From NCBI GenBank assembly GCA_945863605.1, contig CAMAZP010000019.1, positions 1 to 60,179 on the forward strand: a stretch of 60,179 nt of DNA. The letters run 5' to 3'. This DNA comes from Chitinophaga pinensis. Its GTDB lineage: Bacteria > Bacteroidota > Bacteroidia > Flavobacteriales_D > Crocinitomicaceae. Positions 19,756 through 27,119 of the stretch are shown here, in pieces. The notes beneath the pieces are model-generated. The model did not search any database. It was given only the letters and a program-made list of their open reading frames with translations, and was not told where the DNA came from. Position numbers and translations under genes: made by a program. How positions within the stretch are numbered: position 1 is the stretch's first letter; the number at the start of each line of letters is the position of its first letter.

Positions 19756-20403
19756 TTAGTCTTTAACGCATCGTATCGGATAACCTTCTTGCTTTTTATT
19801 CATCCAAGGAATCACATTTGAATTCCAATAAATCATCTGAAAACTGAGTGCATATTCTTTTTTTGGTTCCAAGGAAACCTCTTCGGTTGAGGACCACCAT
19901 GAGCCATGAGTGAAAATATCATCGTAAACACCTGTGTATTTTCTTCCACCACTTGGCAATGCAGAAAATTTAAAGCTATTTAAACCAACTCCATTTTCAC
20001 TCCAAAGAGATTCATACTTCAAATAATGACCTGCGCTTCGTTCGTCACCGACAAAACAAATCAATTCTTGCCAATCAATTTCTGTAGGTACATGCCATCC
20101 CACAGGACAAATTTTATTTGTTTCAATCGTGAAAAAATTATAGAATAAACCATAAGTATGGCGATTTTCAACTTTGTTTTCATAGAAGCAAAAGGCAGGA
20201 TTAGTAGTTTCCATCCACGCTTTATTTCCAGAAATGAAAGGAATTACACTGCCGTCATTGAAAACAGTTGTTCTTAAATTTTCACTCATCCATTCTTGAT
20301 TTCCAATCTTTTGAGTGCTGTATATGTTATTTTGTAGGTCTTTCAACTGGCTCAAAAAGCTAAAAGACAAAACGACAAAAAGGAACAAAAACCAAGTCTT
20401 CAT
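19756..20403 (-). CDS. FISUMP domain protein, secreted
   Basis: 215 aa: signal peptide (to about residue 20), then the Fibrobacter-succinogenes-major-paralogous (FISUMP) domain, with its landmarks NIYSTQKIGNQEWMSENLRT, YGLFYNFFTIE, ICPVGWHVPTEIDWQELI, ALPSGGRKY, WWSSTEE and the final GYPIRCVKD. The fold resembles C-type lectin/sulfatase-modifying folds; such proteins are exported and abundant in Bacteroidota, with no proven role. It converges on the phosphatase gene, 13 bp apart, and is the last gene before the tRNA-borne island. Confidence 0.88.
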   Translation of the reverse strand: MKTWFLFLFVVLSFSFLSQLKDLQNNIYSTQKIGNQEWMSENLRTTVFNDGSVIPFISGNKAWMETTNPAFCFYENKVENRHTYGLFYNFFTIETNKICPVGWHVPTEIDWQELICFVGDERSAGHYLKYESLWSENGVGLNSFKFSALPSGGRKYTGVYDDIFTHGSWWSSTEEVSLEPKKEYALSFQMIYWNSNVIPWMNKKQEGYPIRCVKD

Positions 20404-20469
20404 TTGGTAAAGTTAGGGATTGTAGTTATATGAAATCAACAATTAAATACACTTTTGTTGTGAAATTCG

Positions 20470-20499
20470 TTTGAAAAATCAAAGAAAATGTTATTTTTG
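20470..20499 (+). promoter_or_regulatory. Bacteroidota-type promoter of tRNA-Met
   Basis: TTTG (20470-20473), an 18-bp spacer and TATTTTTG (20492-20499), matching the primary sigma consensus TTTG-N19-TAnnTTTG of this phylum. It lies 21 bp upstream of the mature tRNA 5' end. Confidence 0.65.
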
Positions 20500-20520
20500 C
20501 ACTCCGATTTAATTCGGAAT

Positions 20521-20594
20521 GGTCCTATAGCTCATTCGGTTAGAGCAACTGACTCATAATCAGTAGGTGCTTGGTTCGATTCCAAGTGGGACCA
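20521..20594 (+). tRNA. tRNA-Met (anticodon CAT)
   Basis: All arms can be drawn. The acceptor stem GGTCCTA pairs with TGGGACC, followed by discriminator A. The D-arm is AGCTCATTCGGTTAGAGC, the anticodon arm ACTGA-CTCATAA-TCAGT, and the T-arm TTGGTTCGATTCCAA. Anticodon CAT with this acceptor resembles elongator tRNA-Met; tRNA-Ile2 with a lysidine-modified C34 cannot be excluded by eye. CCA is not encoded. Its 3' end carries the attachment core of the island that follows. Confidence 0.93.
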
Positions 20595-20595
20595 C
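20578..20595 (+). repeat. attL core repeat in the tRNA-Met 3' end
   Basis: GATTCCAAGTGGGACCAC at the tRNA 3' end recurs at 47536-47553 with a single C/T change, just outside the integrase gene. Together with the integrase these define an island of about 27 kb. The tRNA stays intact on this side. Confidence 0.85.
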
Positions 20596-20604
20596 GTTTT
20601 TAGA

Positions 20605-20640
20605 AGCCAATCAGTTGTAAATCAATAGGTTGGCTTTTTT
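20605..20640 (+). terminator. Rho-independent terminator after tRNA-Met
   Basis: AGCCAA (20605-20610) and TTGGCT (20630-20635) pair and are followed by six T. It is island DNA, because it lies inside attL; the pre-insertion terminator is probably the hairpin at 47564-47585. Confidence 0.6.
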
Positions 20641-20672
20641 ATTGTCCCACATGTGTCCCACATTTACTTTAT
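20640..20672 (+). repeat. Left arm repeats (two GTCCCAC sites)
   Basis: GTCCCAC at 20644-20650 and 20655-20661, 11 bp apart, within about 33 bp that recur almost exactly at 47388-47420. The heptamer is the inverse of GTGGGAC in the att core. The layout fits arm-type integrase binding sites. The remaining bases up to 20867 hold no gene. Confidence 0.65.
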
Positions 20673-20867
20673 TTTAATTCCTTTTATCTTTCTTTACCTT
20701 ACTACTTCATATAGTATCTATGACTATTACATTAGTGCAGTATGAATGTACTAGGAAATAGCCAAATAATACCAATTTAAGACAATATTAGCCAATTTAA
20801 GACACCTTTTTTTAGCTGTTGATATTATACGTTATTTAGAGTATTAATAACAAAAAAAGGGAAAAAA

Positions 20868-21617
20868 ATGGCTAGACAAACAGGTCTTATTAAGATTAAA
20901 GGGACATTGGATAATGTGAACTTTTACAAAACCAAAGATGGTGATTTGGCGAGAATGAAAACATCTGTTGATGGAACTCGTATTGCAAATGATCCTGCAT
21001 TTGAAAGAACTCGTGAAAACAATCAAGAGTTTGGGAACGCTGCACAAGCTGGTAAATTAATGCGTGATGCGTTGCGTCCTATCGCTTTAAATGCTACTGA
21101 CGGGCGAATGGTGTCAAGATTGACTCAACTAATGGCACAAATCAAAAATATGGACGTGGATAGCCCAAGAGGTCAACGTTCAGTTTCTAACGGTGTAGTT
21201 GATCCAAATGCAGTTTTGAAGCTGAAAGGTGTTGATTTCAATAAGCAAGCATTAATGAGCAGCATCTTATTTAAACCTTATTCTGTTGATACAACTACTG
21301 GAATAATTACAATCAATGGATTAAATCCAGTGACTGATGTTGTTATTCCTCAAGGTGCAACTCATTTGGAATTATCGGGTGCATTTGCTACAATTGACTT
21401 TCTTACTGGAGAAAATGAATTGATTAGCACTGATGTGGTTTCATTGGCTATTGATTCAACTTTATCTGATGTTGTTTTGACTCCAGATGGTGTGCCAACA
21501 GGACCAGGTGTTAAATTTTACTTGTTAAAGGTGGCATTTTATCAACTTGTAAATGGTGTTATGTACTCGTTGAAAAATGGTGCTTATAACTCATTGAAAG
21601 TAATTGAAGCAATTTAG
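20868..21617 (+). CDS. Conserved Bacteroidota protein of unknown function
   Basis: 249 aa, no signal peptide. The N-terminal half has a recurrent signature (GLIKIKGTLDNVNFYKTKDG, ANDPAFERTRENNQEFG, AQAGKLMRDALRP) that I recall from a multi-copy family of Bacteroidota with no assigned function; the C-terminal half is strand-rich and variable. It is the first gene inside the left island end, with a good purine-rich leader (AAAAAAAGGGAAAAAA) ahead of ATG. The stop is TAG, and the same frame stays open and codon-like for 59 further codons to 21797. Confidence 0.7.
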   Translation: MARQTGLIKIKGTLDNVNFYKTKDGDLARMKTSVDGTRIANDPAFERTRENNQEFGNAAQAGKLMRDALRPIALNATDGRMVSRLTQLMAQIKNMDVDSPRGQRSVSNGVVDPNAVLKLKGVDFNKQALMSSILFKPYSVDTTTGIITINGLNPVTDVVIPQGATHLELSGAFATIDFLTGENELISTDVVSLAIDSTLSDVVLTPDGVPTGPGVKFYLLKVAFYQLVNGVMYSLKNGAYNSLKVIEAI

Positions 21618-21797
21618 CTAACTACTCCACCTGTGCCTGGTTTATTCGTGAATGCTTATGTGGGTGCAGCGCTGCAACAAATTCTAGATAATCTGAATTT
21701 AGAGCAGGTTGTAAATTATACCCCATTTGATGAATCAACGGAGGAACAGGACGTTTTGGGAGTTGACATAACAATAAATTATTTACCAAAAAAATAA
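21618..21797 (+). pseudogene. In-frame extension after the TAG stop of the 20868 gene
   Basis: Directly after the TAG at 21615-21617 the same frame reads a sensible peptide (PGLFVNAYVGAALQQILDNL and VLGVDITINYLPKK) until TAA at 21795-21797. No good ATG exists; GTG at 21633 or 21648 could start a separate small gene. Either an ancestral longer protein was split by an amber mutation, or a small ORF follows without a gap. Confidence 0.35.
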
Positions 21798-21800
21798 AAA

Positions 21801-21986
21801 ATGGAAAGTGTATATTCTGGTGATATTGAGGTTCAAGTACGGTGCGTACGTTTTAAGGCGGGTTCTGATTTGTCTAGTTCTGTGAATATTATGGCTGTCG
21901 ATGTGACAGATAATTCAGACACTGACAATCAAGACATTACATTGAATATCAAATTGTCACGCAAAGACATCAAAGAAGCTGTTTGA
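21801..21986 (+). CDS. Small hypothetical protein
   Basis: 61 aa starting ATG 4 bp after the previous reading frame ends and followed by a strong terminator, so it looks like the last gene of the 20868 transcript. The sequence (VQVRCVRFKAGSDLSSSVNI ... IKLSRKDIKEAV) is not recognised; it has alternating hydrophobic residues suggesting beta strands and no signal peptide. Confidence 0.5.
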   Translation: MESVYSGDIEVQVRCVRFKAGSDLSSSVNIMAVDVTDNSDTDNQDITLNIKLSRKDIKEAV

Positions 21987-22011
21987 GGCGGTTGAATGAA
22001 GAAGAGAGAAA

Positions 22012-22031
22012 GGGGCGCGAGCCCCTTTTTT
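22012..22031 (+). terminator. Rho-independent terminator
   Basis: GGGGC (22012-22016), GCGA loop, GCCCC (22021-22025) and six T. It ends the 20868-21986 transcript. Confidence 0.85.
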
Positions 22032-22207
22032 ATTTGATTAAATTTTGGACAACTGCTCTTCTTAGCTGCTGCATCAATGCAAGCTATTTTTGAATGTTCT
22101 CGTAATTTAATTGGATGGTTTGAATGGTTGTAATTTTCTTTGAAAGTTCCTCCTGGTTTCCTTCAAATCTGCCACAAGCAAAACTTATGGCTTTCTGAAA
22201 ATTTTCA
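22030..22207 (-). pseudogene. Degenerate coiled-coil tail fragment with internal TAG
   Basis: On the minus strand the frame reads a coding-like helical peptide (ENFQKAISFACGRFEGNQEE, then TIQTIQLNYENIQK), a TAG at 22084-22086, then LALMQQLRRAVVQNLIK and TAA at 22030-22032. It has no start codon; a TAA precedes it. The end resembles the helical tails of the DUF6943-like protein at 24176. Best read as the remnant of a gene truncated at its 5' end. Confidence 0.4.
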
Positions 22208-22738
22208 AGTGTTTACTTTTATTGAATTATCCTTGTCTGAAAAATTTAATCCCCAAGGTATCATTAGTTTTTGAAGTGTCGCAACGAGTTTTGTAGTATA
22301 CAAGATATTTAAATCAGAATAAAAGCAATAGTAGTTATCAATATAACTTGTTTTAATCTCTATTTCTGAAATAATTCCTAATCCTGAAGTAAAACAAGCG
22401 AATTCTATAGCTTTCTCAATCCATTTGGTAATTTGAGTAATTTCTATTTTTTGAACAAGCAGAAAATCACAAGAAACAGTAATTGAAATTTTTACTGAAT
22501 TACTAGTAATAATTTGATTTGGGAATTCTTTTCTGATATCATTTTCAAAATCATTAACTTCATCTAAGTTTTTATATTCAACTTGATTCCAATCGTTGAA
22601 GTCTCCAATTATACCTTTAGTGTAAATGAATTGAAAAATTGTTCTATCATTATTATCATCTTCTTCGAATGAATAACTACAAAAATTTATATTTTGATCC
22701 GTAATTTTATATAACGTTTTTTTTTTGATTAATGACAT
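22205..22738 (-). CDS. Hypothetical protein
   Basis: 177 aa, no signal peptide or TM; alternating strands and one amphipathic helix (KWIEKAIEFACFTSGLGII). Not recognised. It follows the PrimPol-exonuclease gene on the same strand 60 bp downstream and may be cotranscribed. The leader has a run of T/A-rich sequence but no clear promoter. Confidence 0.6.
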   Translation of the reverse strand: MSLIKKKTLYKITDQNINFCSYSFEEDDNNDRTIFQFIYTKGIIGDFNDWNQVEYKNLDEVNDFENDIRKEFPNQIITSNSVKISITVSCDFLLVQKIEITQITKWIEKAIEFACFTSGLGIISEIEIKTSYIDNYYCFYSDLNILYTTKLVATLQKLMIPWGLNFSDKDNSIKVNT

Positions 22739-22798
22739 ATTTAGAAAGAAATTTGAAAATATTATTTATGATACAATCAGAATAAACTAATATGAAAT

Positions 22799-24151
22799 TT
22801 ATTTAAAATCTATTTTAAATCCATGTTTTTTGATAAGTTCTTTAAAACATTTAAATGTTGCGCGGACATCCACTAAAGCGTCGTGAGAATTAGAGAATTT
22901 ATGTATGAATAATTTTTGGTATAGTTCCATTAGTGTTGGATATTTGAATCCAAAAGAATTCGGTATACCAACAAAATCGGTTGTATTTTTCATTGTACAA
23001 AAAGTACGGATTTTTTCAAAGTCAACGATTGGTTCATTCCACTCATAAATATAAGCTTTCAACTCGATTCTATTTCGTATTGCTTCAGCATGAATAATAT
23101 TCAAATCAAATTCGACATTATGGCCAACTACGATACAGTTTGTCGAAAGATCATAAAAAAAATCAGATAATACTTCTTTAATACTTTTCCCTTCATTTTT
23201 CAATCTTGCTTCAGTTATTCCAGTTAGATTAACTATCTCATTATTGAGATGGATTTCATCATAATGAATTAAAAAAGACCGTTCCTTTACTAAATTAAAA
23301 TGCTCATCATAAAGTTGCCAAGCAATTTGAAGCATTTCTGGCCAGTATCCAACGTTATTTTCATCAAATGTGTATTGTGTTGGTAAACCATTCGTTTCAG
23401 TGTCAACAACTAGGTAAAAAGGACCATTAAATGTTGAAGAAAAAGGCTCAAATGGAGATGTTCTGTAATAGTAATAATGGCTACTTTCACTCATTAAAGG
23501 AACTTTTGATAAATCACAGAGTTCTGTTATGGTTTGCATTAAATTCTCCATTGTTATTTTTAATGGAATGTTCTTTGGTAAATCACTATTTAGAAATTTA
23601 TAATTTTTACCGTTCATATGTTTTGAATTTGGTAAAATAGCTTGACCTTCATTTAATAGTAATTCTATTTTACCGAATGTTGTTGAATAATCTTCATTAG
23701 GAAGATACGTGTGTTTTTGTTGAGACCAATACCAAGTATAATCCATTTTTATGAAATAGATGTGAAATCCTGTACCACTTCTTACAACCCATTCATAGTT
23801 TATCGGTAGATTTAATTTTTCTAATATAAGGCTGACTAATGCATCATTCGTTGAATTATCAATGTCAATAACACCAATACCTGAGTACCCCACTACAATA
23901 CCTAAACCATGTGAATGTTCCCAGTCTAATTGTTCAAGCTCAAATAACTGCTGCCTTTTATTTAGGTAAAGAGAGTAATCATGGCTTGGTGATTTAAATC
24001 TAATGTTAGTTTGATTTTCTGAAAATGGCAATTCATTAATAGATTTAGGAAAAGGATGATAAAATATATCTCCTTCTCCTGTCAAACATGTAATGTTAAA
24101 ACCCAATTTGTGAAAATGCAATGCATTTTCGAAGTGCTGATTTTTCTTCAT
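22799..24151 (-). CDS. Primase-polymerase (AEP Prim-Pol) fused to DEDDh 3'-5' exonuclease
   Basis: 450 aa. Residues 5-195 match the bifunctional primase/polymerase N-terminal fold: GLGIVVGYSGIGVIDIDN with the metal-binding DID at 96-98, WVVRSGTGFHIYF with the catalytic GTGFH at 126-130, and KIELLLNEGQAILPNSKHMN (E163 and the P-N-S element). Residues 245-450 form a DnaQ-like exonuclease: VVDTETNGLP (D250, E252), GHNVEFDLN (D349) and SHDALVDVR (H423, D428). So one polypeptide has priming/polymerising and proofreading-type domains, without helicase or zinc domains. It sits at the left end of the island, far from the helicase and family A polymerase at the right end. The domain calls are firm; the joint activity is inference. 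Confidence 0.82.
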   Translation of the reverse strand: MKKNQHFENALHFHKLGFNITCLTGEGDIFYHPFPKSINELPFSENQTNIRFKSPSHDYSLYLNKRQQLFELEQLDWEHSHGLGIVVGYSGIGVIDIDNSTNDALVSLILEKLNLPINYEWVVRSGTGFHIYFIKMDYTWYWSQQKHTYLPNEDYSTTFGKIELLLNEGQAILPNSKHMNGKNYKFLNSDLPKNIPLKITMENLMQTITELCDLSKVPLMSESSHYYYYRTSPFEPFSSTFNGPFYLVVDTETNGLPTQYTFDENNVGYWPEMLQIAWQLYDEHFNLVKERSFLIHYDEIHLNNEIVNLTGITEARLKNEGKSIKEVLSDFFYDLSTNCIVVGHNVEFDLNIIHAEAIRNRIELKAYIYEWNEPIVDFEKIRTFCTMKNTTDFVGIPNSFGFKYPTLMELYQKLFIHKFSNSHDALVDVRATFKCFKELIKKHGFKIDFK

Positions 24152-24175
24152 AAAACAATTTGGAATACAATATAA

Positions 24176-24598
24176 CTATTTATTTATTAAATCTGCAACT
24201 AACACTTTTTGCAGATTTTGCAAACTTTGCATCTGATGCAATATTAAATTATTGGCCTGCTGCACTTTCTGAATAGCGATAACTTTCTTTTTATACTGAA
24301 TTAATTTTGCAGTATGATTGAATGAAAGCCAGTTGAGTTCTTTTTTTACATCATTGATTCTAATGAACGGAATAACTGAACCGCATAGGTATTGTTCAAA
24401 TACTCTGCCCTGGTACAATCCCATTACCAACCAATAAAGCATTTCTCTTTCTTCCTCTGAGGAACATATACACACAAAGCAATTAGGGCAGGGTTCATTC
24501 ATTGGCTTACCGCTATGGTTTCCTTTGTTCAGGATGAAAAAATGGGGTTTTTGATACGCTGCATCTACTCTGTGCGTCTTTAGATTGAACTGAAACAT
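24176..24598 (-). CDS. DUF6943-like protein, resembling half of a type I specificity subunit
   Basis: 140 aa. The start chosen is ATG at 24596-24598; the longer frame upstream is translated poly-T and GC-rich leader and is not plausible. The domain reads HRVDAAYQKPHFFILNKGNH, PCPNCFVCICSS, YWLVMGLYQGRVFEQYLCGS, VIPFIRINDVKKEL, then a long terminal helix. I recall this as DUF6943 of Bacteroidota mobile elements. The G-S-V-I-P-F-I-R-I-N-D segment plus the C-terminal helix look like a target-recognition domain with its coiled coil, so DNA recognition is a fair guess. Upstream are a T16 tract and a direct repeat (AGTGCGCGAAGC / AGTGCCCGAAGC). Confidence 0.6.
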   Translation of the reverse strand: MFQFNLKTHRVDAAYQKPHFFILNKGNHSGKPMNEPCPNCFVCICSSEEEREMLYWLVMGLYQGRVFEQYLCGSVIPFIRINDVKKELNWLSFNHTAKLIQYKKKVIAIQKVQQANNLILHQMQSLQNLQKVLVADLINK

Positions 24599-25329
24599 AA
24601 TTGTTGTTTTAAAAATTATGCTTCGGGCACTCCCTTTTGCGCTTCGCGCACTCACAAAACCCCAAAAGAAAAAAAAAAAAAAAAGAAAGTGCCAGCAAAA
24701 TGGGCAAGGATATGAGGTAGGCAAGATTTTTGATAAAAAAATACTACCCGACCACAAGGCGGGAAATATTAGAATATCCAAGAAATATTGAAGAAATAAA
24801 AAACGTTACAATCTAAAGGATTTGAGGGGGAAGATTTTATTATCAAAACCCGTAGGGCTTGAACTTGCAGGCCTCATATCTAGCCCCAACTTTGCATTTA
24901 TTTTTTATTTTTTTAACGTAAGAGAATCAAGATTTAGTTTTATTTTTTTCATTTCTTTTTAAATCTTGTAATCAATTCCTGAGAAATGAACTATTTAGAA
25001 TCCGAAGAAAGAAGTTATTGTCGAAGTGAGGAATTGGAATTTAAATCAATCTATTAATGAAAATCAATTCATTACCCAAAAATTAATAGTTAAGTTTTTA
25101 AATCCACTTAAAAAAGTAGAAATCAAAGTCCTCATAAAAATAATTATGGAAAGAATTAATTGAAAAAATTAATTCAAGAAATTTTTCATAACACCCTTTC
25201 TAAGGAATCATGAAACAACTTCATTTTACAAATAGCAACTAGTTAATTGTAAACTTTTTAAAGAAAATAATTAACATTTAAGAGGAAGGTTGTCTCTAAA
25301 ATTCAATTTTTCAATCAATATGAATATTA
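24599..25329. other. Long non-coding stretch upstream of the DUF6943-like gene
   Basis: No gene is seen in these 730 bp. It holds a 16-base A-run (24669-24684), a GC-rich palindrome (GCGCTTCGCGC near 24641), a GC-richer block at 24850-24890 (CCCGTAGGGCTTGAACTTGC and GGCCTCATATCTAGCCCC) that stands out from its surroundings, and a perfect 9-bp hairpin at 25153-25175 (GAATTAATT-GAAAA-AATTAATTC). It could hold an origin, an oriT or control sites; nothing here proves one. Confidence 0.4.
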
Positions 25330-25998
25330 TCATTGATTGACTTTTTGTATTTTCAATATTATTTCATCATTTTTTTTCTTAAAGCTATTTAATGAGTCTG
25401 AGTCTTTAAAATTCAGATAATATGATACAAAAAACACACGATTCTTTATTACTATTGTATTAATTGAACCCAAAATAAAATATTGTTTGTTATTATTTTT
25501 AAATCCATTTATGAAAATAGCTGACCTAGATTTATCATTTAAAATATACTTATCTATGTAAATTGGTTTATCGAATGAAATAGTACTGTTAGAATTATTA
25601 TTCAATTCTGTAATTATTTTATCCCAACCAATTAGTTTGTCATTGCCAGTTATAACATCGGACATCTTATCTAAATCTGATGTTTTAAAATTTATTCCTT
25701 TCGCAAAATCAAGTGAATAGATTTTAAAATAATCATCAAATTCAAATTCATTAATTTTATCTACTTTACTATAGACAAAATCGTTTAAATAAAAACCTAG
25801 AAGTTCAGTTTGCTCAATTTCATTTTCATCTGCTTTTTGCTTTACTATTTTTTGATTGTAACATTCATTCATTCCTTCTATTTGAGGCAAACAAATAGAA
25901 ACATCTCCAAAATTTACTTTCCTAGAGCAATTGGGAGTGTTTTGAGCCTTGATTAAAAAACAAAAAGTCATCAGATAAATAGCCAAAAGTGTTCTCAT
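25330..25998 (-). CDS. Secreted hypothetical protein
   Basis: 222 aa with a clear signal peptide (MRTLLAIYLMTFCFLIKAQN). The mature part has an early disulfide-type pair (CSRKVNFGDVSICLP), a central helical part and a strand-rich C-terminus; a PsbP/gliding-lipoprotein-like shape is possible but not recognised. Island cargo of unknown role. Confidence 0.6.
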   Translation of the reverse strand: MRTLLAIYLMTFCFLIKAQNTPNCSRKVNFGDVSICLPQIEGMNECYNQKIVKQKADENEIEQTELLGFYLNDFVYSKVDKINEFEFDDYFKIYSLDFAKGINFKTSDLDKMSDVITGNDKLIGWDKIITELNNNSNSTISFDKPIYIDKYILNDKSRSAIFINGFKNNNKQYFILGSINTIVIKNRVFFVSYYLNFKDSDSLNSFKKKNDEIILKIQKVNQ

Positions 25999-26117
25999 AA
26001 TTTATTTTAAATATCAAAAGTAGTAAAAATAGATACGAAACAAAAACACCTTTAATTAACGAGACTAGAGGGGGATTGATTCAACTAACTGAGAGTGGTT
26101 GTAATTTTTAGAAATTG

Positions 26118-26125
26118 TATATTTG
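26118..26125 (+). promoter_or_regulatory. TAnnTTTG box upstream of the lipoprotein gene
   Basis: TATATTTG, a perfect Bacteroidota -7 box, 78 bp upstream of the ATG at 26204. A clear -33 TTTG at the right distance is not seen (TTG occurs 16 bp upstream). Confidence 0.4.
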
Positions 26126-26203
26126 TACAGACTAAATTATAGGAAAAAATAAGTATTCTAAAAATAGGAAAATAAATCTTAAAGTATAATCGAAAAAAAA
26201 ATT

Positions 26204-27064
26204 ATGAAACAATTAAAATTGTGTAAAGACCCACTGGTTGCATTTTTATTACTTATTACTCTAGTTTCTTGTGAAAATCAAGAGAATAAATTTGTTGATA
26301 CTTCCATACAAAGTGAGAATAAACCATCTCTTTTTATGAGTAATGAAGAAGTTGAATTACTTATTGAAGATAAGCATGCATTTTTTATTAATTATTGGAT
26401 AGGAATGACAAAAGAACAGGAGATCGAAGTAACCCGCTACCTTCTATCCAAAGAAGTTATTTCTGGCATTGTTTATGATCCAGGAGATGATTCAAAAAGC
26501 GTTAAACGGTGCTTTGATACTAGTTTAGATTTTGATAATGAATGTGATTACGTAGAATTCAATAAGAACAATTACTATTTATTAAATTCTTCTAAATCCA
26601 AAAAGTTACTTGTGTTAATTAACCACACACGTTTTGAAATAGAATTCATTTACACACAATTAAATTCAATCGAAACTTTATCTGAAATACGTTTGAGTGC
26701 TATTGATAAAATAACTACAGAATCTAATGTAAGATATATTGACTTCATAAATATTAGTAAAATATACATTGAGAAATATGGAGCACCGTTAAAATCTAAC
26801 TTCAATAATCAAGATTCAGGATTTTGTGTGTTTTCTAAGGAAAGTAACACAGTTGATATTTCATTTCGGTCTGATAACAATCCTTCACGAATAGAAGGTT
26901 TTAGAACACCTAGTCAAATACATATTCGTTATTGTAATGAGAATAGATTAAGAGATGAAAAGGAATATCAAAAAAGAGTTGATGGCAAAATAAAAGAAGA
27001 GAATGATAAGCAAAGGCAAGAACTTGAAGATAAAGTACACTCAGAATCTTTGAAAAAAATCTAA
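26204..27064 (+). CDS. Putative lipoprotein of unknown function
   Basis: 286 aa; hydrophobic leader ending in the lipobox LVSC, cysteine near residue 23. The mature part is charged, with an internal segment IDFINISKIYIEKYGAPLKS and a terminal charged helix (EKEYQKRVDGKIKEENDKQR). No known domain seen. It lies between a secreted unknown and the GC-rich block. Confidence 0.6.
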   Translation: MKQLKLCKDPLVAFLLLITLVSCENQENKFVDTSIQSENKPSLFMSNEEVELLIEDKHAFFINYWIGMTKEQEIEVTRYLLSKEVISGIVYDPGDDSKSVKRCFDTSLDFDNECDYVEFNKNNYYLLNSSKSKKLLVLINHTRFEIEFIYTQLNSIETLSEIRLSAIDKITTESNVRYIDFINISKIYIEKYGAPLKSNFNNQDSGFCVFSKESNTVDISFRSDNNPSRIEGFRTPSQIHIRYCNENRLRDEKEYQKRVDGKIKEENDKQRQELEDKVHSESLKKI

Positions 27065-27119
27065 ACTGTGTTAAATAAGAACAGAGCGAATATCTTGATG
27101 ACATTTAGACTTAATGATG

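Noticed and set aside
24599..24781. 61-codon N-terminal extension of the DUF6943-like protein
   Set aside because: It translates the T16 tract and GC-rich leader (poly-Phe); the ATG at 24598 begins the conserved domain.
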